Below the pieces are notes generated by a model that made no database searches, was not told the DNA's origin, and saw nothing but the letters and a program-made list of their open reading frames with translations. Positions 22,471 through 34,414 of a stretch of 64,000 nucleotides of DNA are shown one piece after another (the stretch's first letter is position 1; every line of letters starts with the position of its first letter). The translations under genes were made by a program, and so were the position numbers. Source of the DNA: Eupeodes corollae (taxonomy: Eukaryota; Arthropoda; Insecta; Diptera; Syrphidae); NCBI RefSeq assembly GCF_945859685.1, contig NC_079149.1:9707118-9771117 (forward strand), in the 5' to 3' direction.

Positions 22471-23799
22471 TCATGCTTATGTAGAAGGGGTTAACGATTT
22501 GCTATTATGATCGAGAATAAAACTTTAGTATAAACATAAGGGTTTGCCATTATGTTGAAATGATTTCGGGCACGTGGCCACCGCGGCCACCATAGTTATA
22601 TAGTCCATTCAAATAGTAAAATTTTTCATTAATGTGTTTTTGGATCACTTTAAACACTATTTTATTTCTTTTCATTCTTAATGCACCCTGTTGGTTGTGA
22701 AATTTCTTTTATTTTTCCTAAGATTGCGGATTACCCTGCTAAATTGAGGACACCCTTTTATGTTTCTTCATCTTCGACATTAATTAATTTTAAATGTATT
22801 TTTCCACCAATACATCCAATTTTATATTCTTTCAACAGCGATTGATTCCTAACTCTAAGTCAAGTACAATGTAAGTTAAGAACATACCAGTGAGGAAATT
22901 GATTAAAAATGCCTTAAATTCAGCAGACCTGAGTGGTACCAAAAACTAATTTTCCAAAAAAAAAAATTGAAACAAACTGTCACACTAGTGCTTAAATTTT
23001 CCGACATAAATACAAATTATAGCATCTGCCTAGCGAATGGGGTAAATTTTACCCTCGGTGAAAACTTTAAAACCACCACACCGCTTTCTTTTAAAGTTAC
23101 ATCAGAACAGGTATAGACGAAATTGTTAGGCCACCTTTGTTCGTATTATTTTTGTTATTTCAATGTCATATTTGGTCCAAGTGAAAAGTTGAAGTTCAAG
23201 AACCTAAGTTATAATGATAAGTTAATACTTTTTTAAGTACTGTACATGCCCGTAATCCTTCTGAAACGGAAAGGTCTACATCCTTTTCATATAAAACGTG
23301 TTTAAAAACCGAAAAAAAGAAGTAAATTCTCGACTCATTTAACATGAAATTTCAATACTTAAATTTAACAAAGTGCTCTCCAGATTAATGTGATGTCCCA
23401 AATCAACAATAAAACATTTCACAAAATACTTAAATCCGAATATTGTAAAACATCCTTATCCTCCAGATATCCCAGCAAAAACAGCTAAAACCATACACAA
23501 AAATATAAGCAAACCCTTAGCACACATAACATTTGTCAACTCCTCATACCATTCAACCAAAACGGACAAAAAAGAAATTAAACGAGAAACGAACGAGAAA
23601 AGACCCCATGGGATCCGAATCGAAATGAAAATTCAGCTTCAGCCCCAAGAGTTCCACATTGCTAATCCATTTTGAAAATTGTTCCCTTTATAGCTTTTGT
23701 ATATATAAACAAATCTATATCTCCCTACAAAACATAAAATATCTTTTTGTCATATGTATAAAGTTATTCATTCTAGGATTTCAATTATCCCAACACCAG
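22471..23799. other. Unique AT-rich DNA, no gene recognised
   Basis: A GTGGCCACCGCGGCCACCA word at about 22577 stands out as GC-rich in AT-rich surroundings and may be the decayed end of a DNA transposon, but I could not name one. The remainder shows no motif. Confidence 0.35.
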
Positions 23800-26430
23800 A
23801 GCTAGAGCCCCATCGCATCTCCTCTAGGTATATGTTTATAAAAATCTCACCCATCCACCACAGCTCAGTCAAGCTTAGCCAAGCCAAAGCCAAGCCAGGC
23901 CATCCCATGATAGCCTAGGACATCAGTTAAGCTCAGGGCCATCCATCCCTACACATATATGTCCTGTCCTTCACATCACAACGAAATGTTATACAAAAAG
24001 ACAAAGCAATGCATTTCACATCAATTCAAATGTGAAATAAATCAAAATAAAAACATCACGTTTTAGTCCTCGTCGTCCTTTTCTGCCTGCGGTGATTTCT
24101 ATAAAAATGTAGACATAAACGCTTGGTCCTGTGTTCTGTTCATTTCTCTCTCATATTCCCATCCCAAAATTTCACATGTGTTGGAGGTGTGAGAAACCAT
24201 CAACATCATCATGGTGAAATAGAGACAGAGAGAGAGAAAATGAATTCACTTCGTACTTCGTGAGTCGTGAATCGTAAATCGTGATATGTGTAATGCATAA
24301 GGACACTCCAAAAGTCCTGCGGAAAAAAGAGCAATCAACAAGAAGGCATAGGAAATAATATACACTATACACACGGCAACGGAGTACGGACGCAGCTTAA
24401 GCGATAAATAAATGGCTACCGTTCTCATACTCATTCTCACACATCACACGTTAAACCATGCCATCCTAAATCCAGCTATAGAATCCCATAGTATATCCCT
24501 GAATCCTAGCATCCGCCAGCAGTTAGTTGAAGCAGCAGCAATACCAGCAACAGTCAAAGGGAATGAAAAAGCAGCACTTCACTTCGCATCAGCAGCGACG
24601 ACGAAGAGCGAGCTAGTATAGAGTCAAAACCATCAGAAGCAGTTCTCTGATGCTCTGCCGCACGGCTATCATCATTTAGACTTTAGAGGATTTCCAAAGG
24701 TATAGGAATAGGTGGGCTTGGTATCTCCTATATCCTTGTTCCGTTGGTGTTGTCTTCGTCGTCTTTGCTTTCACGCTGTCATTATAGTGAACACAAAACG
24801 GTTTCTTCCACTATGACTAGATATGTGTTGTTTTTTATTTTCTCACCCATCAGCATCAGCAGCAACCAAGAAGACCCAATACAACGAGCTCCAGGACGAG
24901 CGCAAACACAAGCGAAGCGAAGCGTCATCGTCACTCACAACACAGTTCACCTTGAGTTATTGCTCCATATTTTTGTTTTCATTGGATTCGCTCGGTGTCC
25001 TTTTTTCGAATTCTTGCCACGAGAAGCCAAAGTTATCCCGTTTTCCAAACTATGTACAACTCGTCCTCCGCGCCCATTCACCAAAGACCGAACGGGAAAA
25101 GCTCTCTATGGGATACTTTACGAATACCTTACCTCTGTCAGAGTCTTCCACATGAATTGCTTGGTGATGGTGGTGGTGCTGCTACTGCGAAAGAACAGTG
25201 GCAATGGTAGTGGCAAGCAGCCAACCTGTACACCAGATTGTCTACTCAATGTATAGGAAAAAGGACCCTTTTTTTATGTCCCAGTCTCAGGACCTGTCTC
25301 TGTCCCAGGACCTGTCACGGGGAATAGGGATAAAAGGGACATGACACGTGGGGGGAATCAATCACATAAATTGTTTCGTCGTTTTTCCTCTCTATATACC
25401 GTTGGTGGGATAGCGATGCGATGGCGTTGGAGCTGGGTATGAGAGTTCGGTAGTTTCAGGACGTTTTTTTATTCGTCCTGATTCTTCCTGCTGAATGCTA
25501 TGCCAAAGGAGCCGTGAAATGAAGCCTTTAAGGAGCTCGAATACCGGTCTTTTAATTTATATACTATACATTCCTTTCGAAGAGCAAAAGTTATTCTATA
25601 GCGTATATTGGTCGGGCGGTATACGGTACGGTGTCGTATCCCGTATCTCGTATTATATGTATGTAGAAATGTGTGATGCAGGTCCTTCGACGACGAAGGC
25701 GAACGTCCGACGTGCTTTAAGTGAGCGACGACTATTTTGGGATCCTTTAAAGTTGACGTTAGACTGTTTGGCGAATGTGAAGCCTCCACTTGGTGGGATG
25801 TATAGTAGGGGGGTGGTGGGTGTCAGATGTGAGATGTTATACGATTTTGGAGAATTGATTGGATGATATGTCAGGATGGCAAATTGAATAGATTCACCCC
25901 ATTTGATGAGAAAATTGTTATATTGAGACGATTTAAGACGGCATTTTCTTCTTCTTCTTCTTTTTCTTCGTTTTCCTTTAACTTTAAATCACACACAGGA
26001 TCAGGATATCTAAGTTTTCTCTCTTTAATTAAAATTGTACCTAAAGTATTCGTGTCGTCGTGATCTATATCCTTAGATACCTATACCTATATAGAAGTTG
26101 TAAAAAGGACCAAGGTGGTCTCATTCCCATCATCAGATCCTGGGATGATGGTCCATCATTGTATCACAGGAATTGTAGAAAATCTTTCCTTTTGATGAAG
26201 AAAGATATTTCTTTGTTGTCCTTTGACTTTGTTTTTTTTTTCTACAACGTATAAAAATATAAAATCCATCCCATCACCCAAATCCACGGACTTTGGCTAA
26301 TTAACGTTGATGTCGCTCACTCGCTCGTCGTCGTCGTCGCGTTCGTCGTCTAAAGTGAAGATATACCTTTTGTCAGCGGGCGATCTGACTCTGACTCCGT
26401 AGCTTGTTTTTTGCGTATTTTTGTGTTTTT
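23800..26430. other. GC-richer unique island
   Basis: About 2.6 kb of clearly higher G+C and lower homopolymer content than its surroundings. It includes GCAGCAGCA runs at 24525-24560, CTC/GAC-rich patches around 25260-25330 with two CAGGACCTGTC repeats, and CGTCGTCGTCGTCGC at about 26323-26340. Several overlapping frames stay open (24744-25256, 24823-25155, 25495-25866) because stops are rarer here; none resembles a protein family. The TATA/Inr pair at 23837-23870 lies at its left edge. It may be a promoter-proximal or enhancer region of a neighbouring gene. That is inference. Confidence 0.35.
23837..23870 (+). promoter_or_regulatory. Candidate TATA + Initiator core promoter
   Basis: TATAAAA at 23837-23843 stands 30 bases before the A of TCAGTC at 23865-23870. 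The arthropod Initiator consensus is TCA(G/T)T(C/T), and TATA at -30 is the standard spacing. No DPE is present at the expected +28 position. A pair like this is expected about once by chance in AT-rich sequence of this length, so its location at the edge of a GC-richer island is the only extra support. Confidence 0.3.
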
Positions 26431-27756
26431 TTTTTATTTGTTTTGTTTTTGAATTTAGAGGTTTTGGACATTTCAAAAGAAAACGTGTTTCATTTATATT
26501 CCTGTCTGCTGGGCGTTTTGGGGAATGGTGGATGGCATTGCTTGATGCTGGTTTTTAGCGTTTAAGACACCCAAAAAAAAAACAAAAACAAAAATTATGT
26601 AAATTCACTACCACGAGTTATATAAAAACAGCTCATGTTTTTTCATTAAGACCAAGGATTTTAATAAATAGAGTCCTTAGCGGGAATTTGTATATCAGTA
26701 TCAAAATACACAGCGTAAAAATAAAAAAAGGATTTGCAGGAGTTTAGACGCTTGCTTAGTCATTCAAAGAGATAGATTGATATTTTTCAAAGAAAAATGT
26801 GTTTTGAAGATTTTGTTGTTTTCTTAGGAAAATTCAATGGAGTCTTGTTGTGCTCCAACCCCTCACCTTTTTTCTAATTTAAAGGATTTTTTTAAAGAGC
26901 ACTACAATAAAACTTTTACACAAATACACAATAAGTTTGTTTATGTTGTTGCCAAGTAGAACACATTTAAACGTTTAAAGATAAAGTTCTGTATAAATAA
27001 GTCATATTTCGCAAGACGTACATTAAAGCTACGCGACGGACGCACGGTTGCCGTTATTCTTAAAATGATATATGTATGAGGTAAAAATTCACCCTCGAAA
27101 AAAGGGTTTAATATAAGAAAATTAATTTGTTTCTTAGTAATGACCGTTAAATTATTCAGGACAATTTTAATATTGAAATGCTGTGTTTTCTATGTTTTAT
27201 TGTTTTTCACTACTTTGTTGGTATGTATGTATTTTTTTTAATGAGAAATGTTTATCAGTCTTCTATTGTTTTGATGTTTTCTATGTTTTAAAATATTTCA
27301 AATTTCTCTAATTCTTATATTATGTTGTATTTTTATCGAAAGCAAAGGATAATTTATTGAGACAGAAAATTTTCAGAAAAGTCAGGTAAATAAAAAAATC
27401 GGAAATTGGAGTTGGAGAAAATAGAATGTTCTTGTAAGATGGATTTCGATGATTTTTAATGTAAAAGGTTGGAAAATTAGTTTTGAGCCTTGACATTTTT
27501 CAAATAATTGCCAAAGTCCATTGTGATAAAGGCGTTTTGAATACATTTAGGCAACGAGATAACAAAAAAAATATATAGCCTTGTGATGTGAGCAATACAA
27601 TAAGCCGATATGGCGCTATACATTGAATTAGGATGTGAGCAATATGACAGGTGATATTTGATATTGTGTAAGTACTTATGATATTTTTGAGTGTAAAAAG
27701 AGAAGTTATCCAACTGAGTTTTAAGCTTTGATTATGAACCATTTATGAATTAATTA
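26431..27756. other. Unique AT-rich DNA
   Basis: No coding similarity. Two reversed copies of the conserved A-rich box (27181-27289) are listed separately. Short frames on the minus strand at 27477-27742 have no family features. Confidence 0.4.
27181..27289 (-). repeat. Two copies of the ACATAGAAAACA box, minus strand
   Basis: CTGTGTTTTCTATGTTTT (27181-27198) and GATGTTTTCTATGTTTT (27273-27289) are, reverse complemented, the core AAAACATAGAAAACA(T/C) found about 20 times at 43.6-46.0 kb and 59.2-59.9 kb. Their spacing is about 92 bp. Confidence 0.7.
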
Positions 27757-28420
27757 ATTACAAGGCCTACAACTTTGCTCCAGTCGTTTTCCGATAGGTG
27801 GCTACAACGACATATTGCAGTCCAAATAAACAGGTCGCAGGTGCGAGGAAGTTAACTTGGACCTCCGTCAACATAGCCCCATTAAAAATTCGTAAATAAG
27901 AAAAAAGGAACTTGGGTTCTGTATATGAATTGAAAATAAGCGTCATTAAACGGTGTTTAAGTGTTTGTGAACAGTTGCTTCAGAGGCCAAAAAGAAAGGG
28001 ATTTCTGTATCGCATTTTGACCGCGGACTAAAAATGGATTTATTACAATGCAATAACCCTTAACGCAAGACATCTTGGAAAACATCCTGGTCCACCGCCG
28101 AGAATTAAAATACAAACCTCCTCTATATTTCGAGACGCAGGTTCAAGTGATTTTGCAAATCGAAAACTTTGCACCCGACGTTGCTTGAAAACTTTAAGGT
28201 GGAAAATCTTACACTACCAAGGTCCCCGTATTGGCCTTTGCTGCGAAATAGCTGACTTAGACTTCCGATCTTTTGAAGAAGTCAAAAAGTGCATCGATTC
28301 GTAGATTCTTCCAAAGATGAAGAGTTTTTTCGACACGGCTTACCTGTTTAAGCATTTTTTCCAATAAAGCGTCATATTTTGAGAACAATTTTTTATTTTT
28401 TTTTTTGCCAAAAACGACTT
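27757..28420 (+). mobile_element. mariner (irritans-like) remnant with internal deletion
   Basis: The left edge at about 27759 follows TTAATTA and reads CAAGGCCTACAACTTTGCTCC, which looks like an irritans-type mariner inverted end next to a TA target. In the plus frame, NLGSVYELK, CEQLLQRPKRKGFLYRILTAD, a stop, KWIYYNA (27990-28045), LKTLRWKILH and DFRSFEEVKKCIDS (28175-28300) are landmarks of mariner transposase: the (G/A)DEKW motif with the first catalytic Asp, the L.TL.W.(V/I)L. motif and the FRSYEEVK motif. The Glu of DEKW is a stop (28029-28031). The segment with the second catalytic Asp and HDNARPH region is deleted. No matching right end was found. Confidence 0.85.
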
Positions 28421-28879
28421 TGTTGTTTTCTATGGAGAGTTTATTCAGAATCAAATCGCCGGAGAACGTAACAGACAATGTTGAAGCTACCAATTATCGT
28501 ACAGAATTTTTGAATGTTAGAATAATGAAAGCTATTTCCATTCAAGTGGAGGATTTAGTTTACGGCCAATAGATGGAATTCATTCAGATTAAAATTTTAA
28601 CTAAATAACTGCGTTTCATTATTACTCTGGAGTTTTTGTAAAGACGGTGCCAAATAGAGTTCGTTAGGTCCACTAGGAGGATAAAATATCTAGAACACAC
28701 AGAAAATATCAAAAAAATCCGAAAAATAACGACAATTATTTAAAAAAAAAATATTCAAGAGGTAACAACGTTACTTTAACTTTAAATTTCTTTAGCAAAA
28801 ATATTAAAAAACACAAGTATAGTCAAACTAAAGCATTTTTTAATATTAAAGTTTACCCTAGGAGTGTTTCACTTATAGT
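28421..28879. other. Unassigned DNA between the two mariner remnants
   Basis: It may hold the lost right end of the mariner copy. No inverted end matching 27760-27785 was found. Confidence 0.3.
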
Positions 28880-28979
28880 TAAGACGAAATGATAAAAAAA
28901 AGTGAAAGGCCAATAACGGCTTAATAACTTTTCCCAATCGGAGAACGTGTGTATATCGGACGCTTCAAATGAATTCTTC

Positions 28980-29140
28980 TTTTTACGCAAAATAGACCAT
29001 ACTGTGCCTGAGAGATGCCAGATTTTTAAAACTCCGTAGAATTGGCTGATTTGGATCGTTTTCTACAGACGTTTGAACGACAGCAATATTTTCGACACCT
29101 CCATAAAAAAAACAGTAATTGCCGTCACCGACTTATTATT
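28980..29140 (-). pseudogene. Second mariner-like fragment (N-terminal helix-turn-helix region)
   Basis: On the minus strand, GVENIAVVQTSVENDPNQPI (about 29104-29045) and, one frame over, HLSGTVWSILRKKK (about 29015-28975) resemble the paired helix-turn-helix DNA-binding region of a mariner transposase, where VEENP-S-R-A and TTVWRILRKDL are typical. Orientation is opposite to the 27757 copy and the conserved part differs, so this is a separate insertion. It is too short for subfamily assignment. Confidence 0.6.
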
Positions 29141-30261
29141 AAACTACGTTACTTGTTCGTTTTATTTGTAAATAAATTGTCAACGATATTTTGATGAATA
29201 GTGAGAGGGTCCGTTTACAAATTAAATTCAAAATTTTTAAGTTCCTTCTATAGAAAACCCAATATATGTATTTATTTAAATTTTACATACAATTTCAAAG
29301 GAAGATAAACACTTGCTATCGGTTTATTATGTAATTACTCTTAAATCGATGAATGTTATTTCCCTTACATTTAAGCTTTCTAAAGTTGGAACAAAAAGTT
29401 CCTGGAATTATTTTCGAAGACTTTGTACACTCTAACACAACCCGCAATATGGCTACTTTAAGTTTTCCCCCTCCTCAATCTCCTTAAACCGTACCATTAC
29501 AATAGTCCCTTTGAACCCAACTCAAATATAGGTATAGAGACTAAGGAAATTAAACCTTTACATTCATCAAGCCTTGCGTTTCAAGCTTTTTTTGAAAATC
29601 AATGTCCATCACAAAAACTAAACTACACCTACCTCTCTCTTTATTATTTATATCTTCTAATGAAATCTTTTCTTATATTCATTAACTATTATTCTAACAA
29701 GGGTATATATATTTTTTGTTCAACCCTCCACCGTTAGCACTGATTATGGTTTGAAAGTAAGTGCGCAAAAATTTATAGATAGATATGCTTTGCTTTTATT
29801 CCAAATAACCGGCATTATATTTGGGCACTTTCTAATGTTTAGATGAAAATCATTGATGTAGACACAACCTACCTTAAGTAACAAGGGTGGATATGCAAAC
29901 TATAATAATAGGCTTTATGCCGTGCCGGGCGGAAAAAAATGCAAAATGGCCGTCAGTGTTAGAGTCAGAGTGTAGTATCTAACTTTTTTTTTTAAATGAA
30001 AAAAAAATGCGTTTGAAATTAGAAGGCATTTGTATATTCAATTCATGCATCATCGTCAATTTGAATTTTAGTAATATGTAGTTCTTCGTAGTTAACCATT
30101 TTTGACCGTAGATTTTGAGCATTTCAAGAGGGTAAGTACCAATTTTGCAGTGAAAATGATAATTCCTTGATAATTTTAAATTTTATTTTGTGTCAGCAAA
30201 ATTGCTGAAAACATATGAGAACAAGTTAGGAACTTAAGGGGTTAAAGGTTTTAGGAAATCT
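29141..30261. other. Unique AT-rich DNA, no gene recognised
   Basis: One short GC-rich word (GCCGTGCCGGGCGG at about 29920) and A/T runs. No motif was supported. Confidence 0.4.
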
Positions 30262-31330
30262 AAAAAAAAGAGTCTAGAATGCGACCACATTGATAACTTC
30301 AAATCCGTGCCCGTCTATCGTTTTTAATACATTTTTAACTTAAACAAATTTTGTGTGAGATTAACAACTTTGAAGTCCATATTTGACTGTGTTTTCATAA
30401 TACTTGAGTCGAAAAACATTGCTTTTCAGTTTTTTGTTGATTTTGTTGGTTTTCGTGTATTTTAAAAAAAGTTATGTTGAATTTTTTCTGAAAATTTTTA
30501 TAAAAGTTAGCAACAATATTTTGCTTATAAGTTTTATTTTCAATTAATATTCTATTTTTTTTTTTCAATTATTTTGACTCAAAAACACCGTTTATCAATT
30601 TTAGCAGCATTTTTTGAAAGTATTTACTTTTTACCGAAAAATATGACATTACGTTAATAACAATATTTTACATAAAATAAAATAATTTTGAAGTCAATAC
30701 CTTCATCAGTTCTCAAAATATTCGAATAGAACATGAGTTTTTACAAATTTGTCGTATAGAATTATAAAAACAGTATTTTTAGCTTTTTTAACAGATGTTA
30801 AAAAGGATATTTTCTATAAGATAAAACAAGTTTGTAGAAAATGTCTTTAACTGTTACCAAGATATTCGTTTAGAAAATTAATATTTACCAACTTTTAGTA
30901 CTTTCAAAATTGGATCAGATGTCAAAAAATTATCCTTCTGTTCATAAAATAATTCCGTAGATGATATCATTTTTCATTCGTAACATATACGTCTTCAGTT
31001 TTTTGAGTAATAAAAACCAACCGTAAGTTAAATTTGTTTTTAAAATTATTTGAATTTGGTATTACGTCACATTTTATAAAATTTAATTGAAGGACCACGG
31101 TATTCGTTTTTGTTGCTTCAACCAACATTTTTCACATTATTTTTAAATCACTGTAGTAAAAAAACCACCTATTTTCTCAAAAGACTTTCTGCATCTTTCG
31201 ATGTGATTATCTGGAAAACAAAATATTTTTGACGTCGACATCTTTCTAAAAATATTTGTTTTAGATTCTAGAGAGTTCGAAACTTAAAGAAATGTCAAAA
31301 CGGGCAGATTACAAGAACTTAAAAAGTTAA
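30262..31330 (-). repeat. ATR repeat family, near full-length diverged copy (copy 8)
   Basis: The end block (AGAATGCGACCACATTGATAA, TTCAAATCCGTGCCCGTCTATCG) at 30268-30330 is followed by internal units (AATACTTGAGTCGAAAAACA; ATATTCGTTTAGAAAATTAA) and the left-end words in reverse: GGTATTACGTCACATTTTATAA, CAACCAACATTTTTCACAT, CTGTAGTAAAAAAACCACC, CTTTCTGCATCTTTC, to about 31310 (GAAATGTCAAAACGGG). It is collinear with copy 5. Confidence 0.7.
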
Positions 31331-34137
31331 ATTTAATGGAAACTACAAAGATCGTCCACTTAAAAAAAGCACAATTCTCAGTTTTTCGAATTGACGGAGA
31401 ACAAAAAAAAAACAAGAAAACTTTGAAATAGTTAAAAGTTAAAACTTACTTCTTAAAATTATTATTTTCGTAGTCCTTAATATAATTTTAAATATCTGAC
31501 AAGTTCAAAAATATCACCACACTAATGCTTACAGAATTTATTCAAAACCTCAACATATTAAGTGTTCTTCTCATTCACAATCAAAGATATTTGAAATTAC
31601 TTCATTATTTCATTGCCTACAACTTTTCAAAACACGTCCTGTCTCGTGCACATGCGCCCTACAGCTCTTAAATTTTTAGAAACTTTAATTTCAATAACAC
31701 ACAAACTAATCTAAGTTAATTGATTTTAGAAAAAAAAAAATTTGAATCTTAAAATTTAAATACAAGTGGAAACATTACCCTATTTGTTTGTTTATATTAA
31801 TGAATAGTGATATATTTTGAAGTTATTAGATTAGCTTACTAATAATTCTTCTGTTAGACGTCTTCTTATGTATGAACTACACATTTCTATGAATAACCTT
31901 ATACCAAAAGTTTTCTCCTTTGTGTACTTTTTTATCATCCTTCCATATAAAAAAAATAATTTTTCAAAACCTTATTCATATAACAATTCCGAAACATTAC
32001 CAATACCCGTATATATTTATGAATTAAAGCACCAATAAATCTCGCACCATAAGGTTTACAGAAAAACATACAACAAAAAAGTTTCAATAAATTAAGTTTG
32101 GGATATATAAAATGTCACTTTCGGAACCAAATTACCCTCCCTTGTCACCAAAATAATTCAATTTAAGAAGAAATGTGTTTTTTGTATGGAAATTTCGAGT
32201 CGATTTTAAAGTAGGTATAAATTAGGCGTAATTTAGAAGGATACGAAAGTTATGGGTACTTTTACTGTACATAACATCATTCTTATTAAATTTCAATTTT
32301 TAAAGACTTGAAAATCAACACAAAAGTTATTTTTTCCAAAGTCCAATTTGTATTTGTTCAAAATTATTCAAATGTCAAAAAATGAAACACTTAACTTAAC
32401 CAGACGTAACGACATCAAAACCCTTGTCCGTTCGTCTTCCTGTTTCTGTCTGCACTTGATATAAATACCTCCAAGCTCAAAAATTTCCAAACTTCGAATA
32501 ATAATAGCCATTTCGTCTACCTTCTGATTTACGGTTTATAAAAGATTTCTAATTTTTTGCCTTTTAAAAAGAATCCATCATCATCCATTTCCGCATAAAT
32601 TTAAGATTAATGAAATGTTTGAGATTACAAATTTTAGCTGAATACAATATTTATCCTTCAGAAGTAAAACCAGCACCGTTCTTGCGAAAAAAATATATAG
32701 AAAATTCTTTCCCAAAAAAAAGAAATAAGACCGGAAAAAAGGTCCACCCGTAGCCAACTTGAAATCTAACTTATAATATTGTAAGTTAACTCGCAGAAGA
32801 TGGATACAACAAAAATATAGAAACATATTTTAATATTCCGTGATATTTTCATAATTTTGTCCTTTCAACTCAAAATGATGGAAATAGATTTTTCTCTGAT
32901 AGAAAAACGCAACTCGCAGAAAAAAAGTAAATACCAAAAAATATCAACCCTCGGGCACTGTGTCTGAATTTCGGAATCTGATTCTGAGAGTATAGAGTAA
33001 ATGTATAAAGGACGAAAGGAAGAGTATGGGAAAGTGGTGGGATAGAAAAGGAGGAGGGGTTGTTATAAAGCTTACAGAAGACCGACCCCACCATCCTCAT
33101 ACGTGTTGAAAATATTCGCTATGCCTATCCCTATCCTGGGGGCTCGATATCAACTGAATTAATTGAAGATTTTTTCGATGTTTTTGTTAACGGTATGAGA
33201 ATACATTGATATGCGTACGAGTCCTTGCTGAAGCTTTTGTTGTTGTTCGGTATTTAGTTTCATAATTATTTTCAATACGAATTGGCACAAGTGCATACTC
33301 GTATTTTCAAATGAATGCTCTTGCTCTCAAAAACTCACCTGCGATGTGTCCTTTTTTTGTTTTGAGTGTATTTTTGTTTATTTTCCATATGCGAAGTGTG
33401 ATTATTATTGTGAAATTGGGAATATTCATTTTTTGTTGATTTGATTTTGTTTTGCCCTTTTCAACCTTCGACGACGACGATAGAAATGTTTTTGAATGGT
33501 TTTAATCTAGAAATTGAGGACAGTCGTTAAATTCATCAGAACGTTAAAGGTTGTAAAGGGCATTGATGCGATGTTGTGGTGCATTGATTTTTTTAAAGTA
33601 TTTCTGATGTTTGCATTTCAAAAATTTAAACAAAAATCGATTGTCAACATATGTACATATAGCATATACCTTTCTACAAGCCTTTAGTTATACCTTCTAT
33701 GCGTAGAAAGGTATACAGTAAATTTCATTGTTAGCAAAGTTTGGAATTAAGCCTCAAGCTAAATTTTGCAAATTCCATTGTTTTTTCTGAGTGTTTGTTT
33801 TTGAAATCGTCCAGTTATTCTCTTTTCTATCTGTGATTGATAAATACTTGTGGCTTTGATTTTTTGAAGGATATGAAGATGAGCACCAGATTGAATATGC
33901 CAAATTCAATTAAAATTTAAGCTAGACCCCCACCGCCACGGGTTTTGACCATCAGGTATAACTATAACGGGATATAGAGCCCGTCAATTAAATTCTATCG
34001 TATGTACTGTACAGTGTGTTGTACCTTCAACAGTATTTTGATGGAGTTTTGAACTGCTATGATTAAGGATTTCCGAAGAAGTAGTCAACAGAATTGTGCC
34101 AGTTTACAAAGTTTTTTAAAACTCAAAGGAATCATGT
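31331..34137. other. Unique AT-rich DNA, no gene recognised
   Basis: Both strands were scanned. Frames at 32581-32826 and 32870-33100 (minus) are phenylalanine/serine-rich products of A/T runs. GACGACGACG occurs at about 33471. No family motif was found. Confidence 0.4.
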
Positions 34138-34253
34138 TTTACAACTCTCAATCATTTCTGTGTGCGAGTAATGTTGTCAGGGATGAAGGGGACCTACAGT
34201 TTTAAGCTGATTTCGATGGCACAGTCAGGGATTGAATTCAAGACAACTGGGTA
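34138..34253 (-). mobile_element. SINE fragment with internal deletion
   Basis: Minus-strand match to the SINE at 48558-48852: ACAACTCTCAATCATTTCTGTG, GCGAGTAATGTTGTCAGGGATGAA and GACCTACAGTTTTA. It then jumps to GGCACAGTCAGGGATTGAA, the reverse of the B-box end of the tRNA-like head. The middle of the element is missing. Confidence 0.75.
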
Positions 34254-34414
34254 CTATAAAATAGGATTAAACGCTATTTTGAATTTTGGTTCTCCGTTCT
34301 AGAATATTTGATCTAATATATTTGGATTTTTTAAAATGACATTTAAGGATTTCAAACATCAATTTCAAAGCAATTTTCAACTTTCCAAAGGATTATAATA
34401 AGTAGTCGGTCTAT

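Noticed and set aside
22560..22700. Possible Tc1-like transposon end around the GTGGCCACCGCGGCC word
   Set aside because: No inverted partner end and no transposase motif could be found nearby.
24744..25256. 170-codon open frame in the GC-richer island
   Set aside because: Two other frames are open over the same stretch, there is no ATG at the listed start, and no family resemblance. It reflects low stop density.
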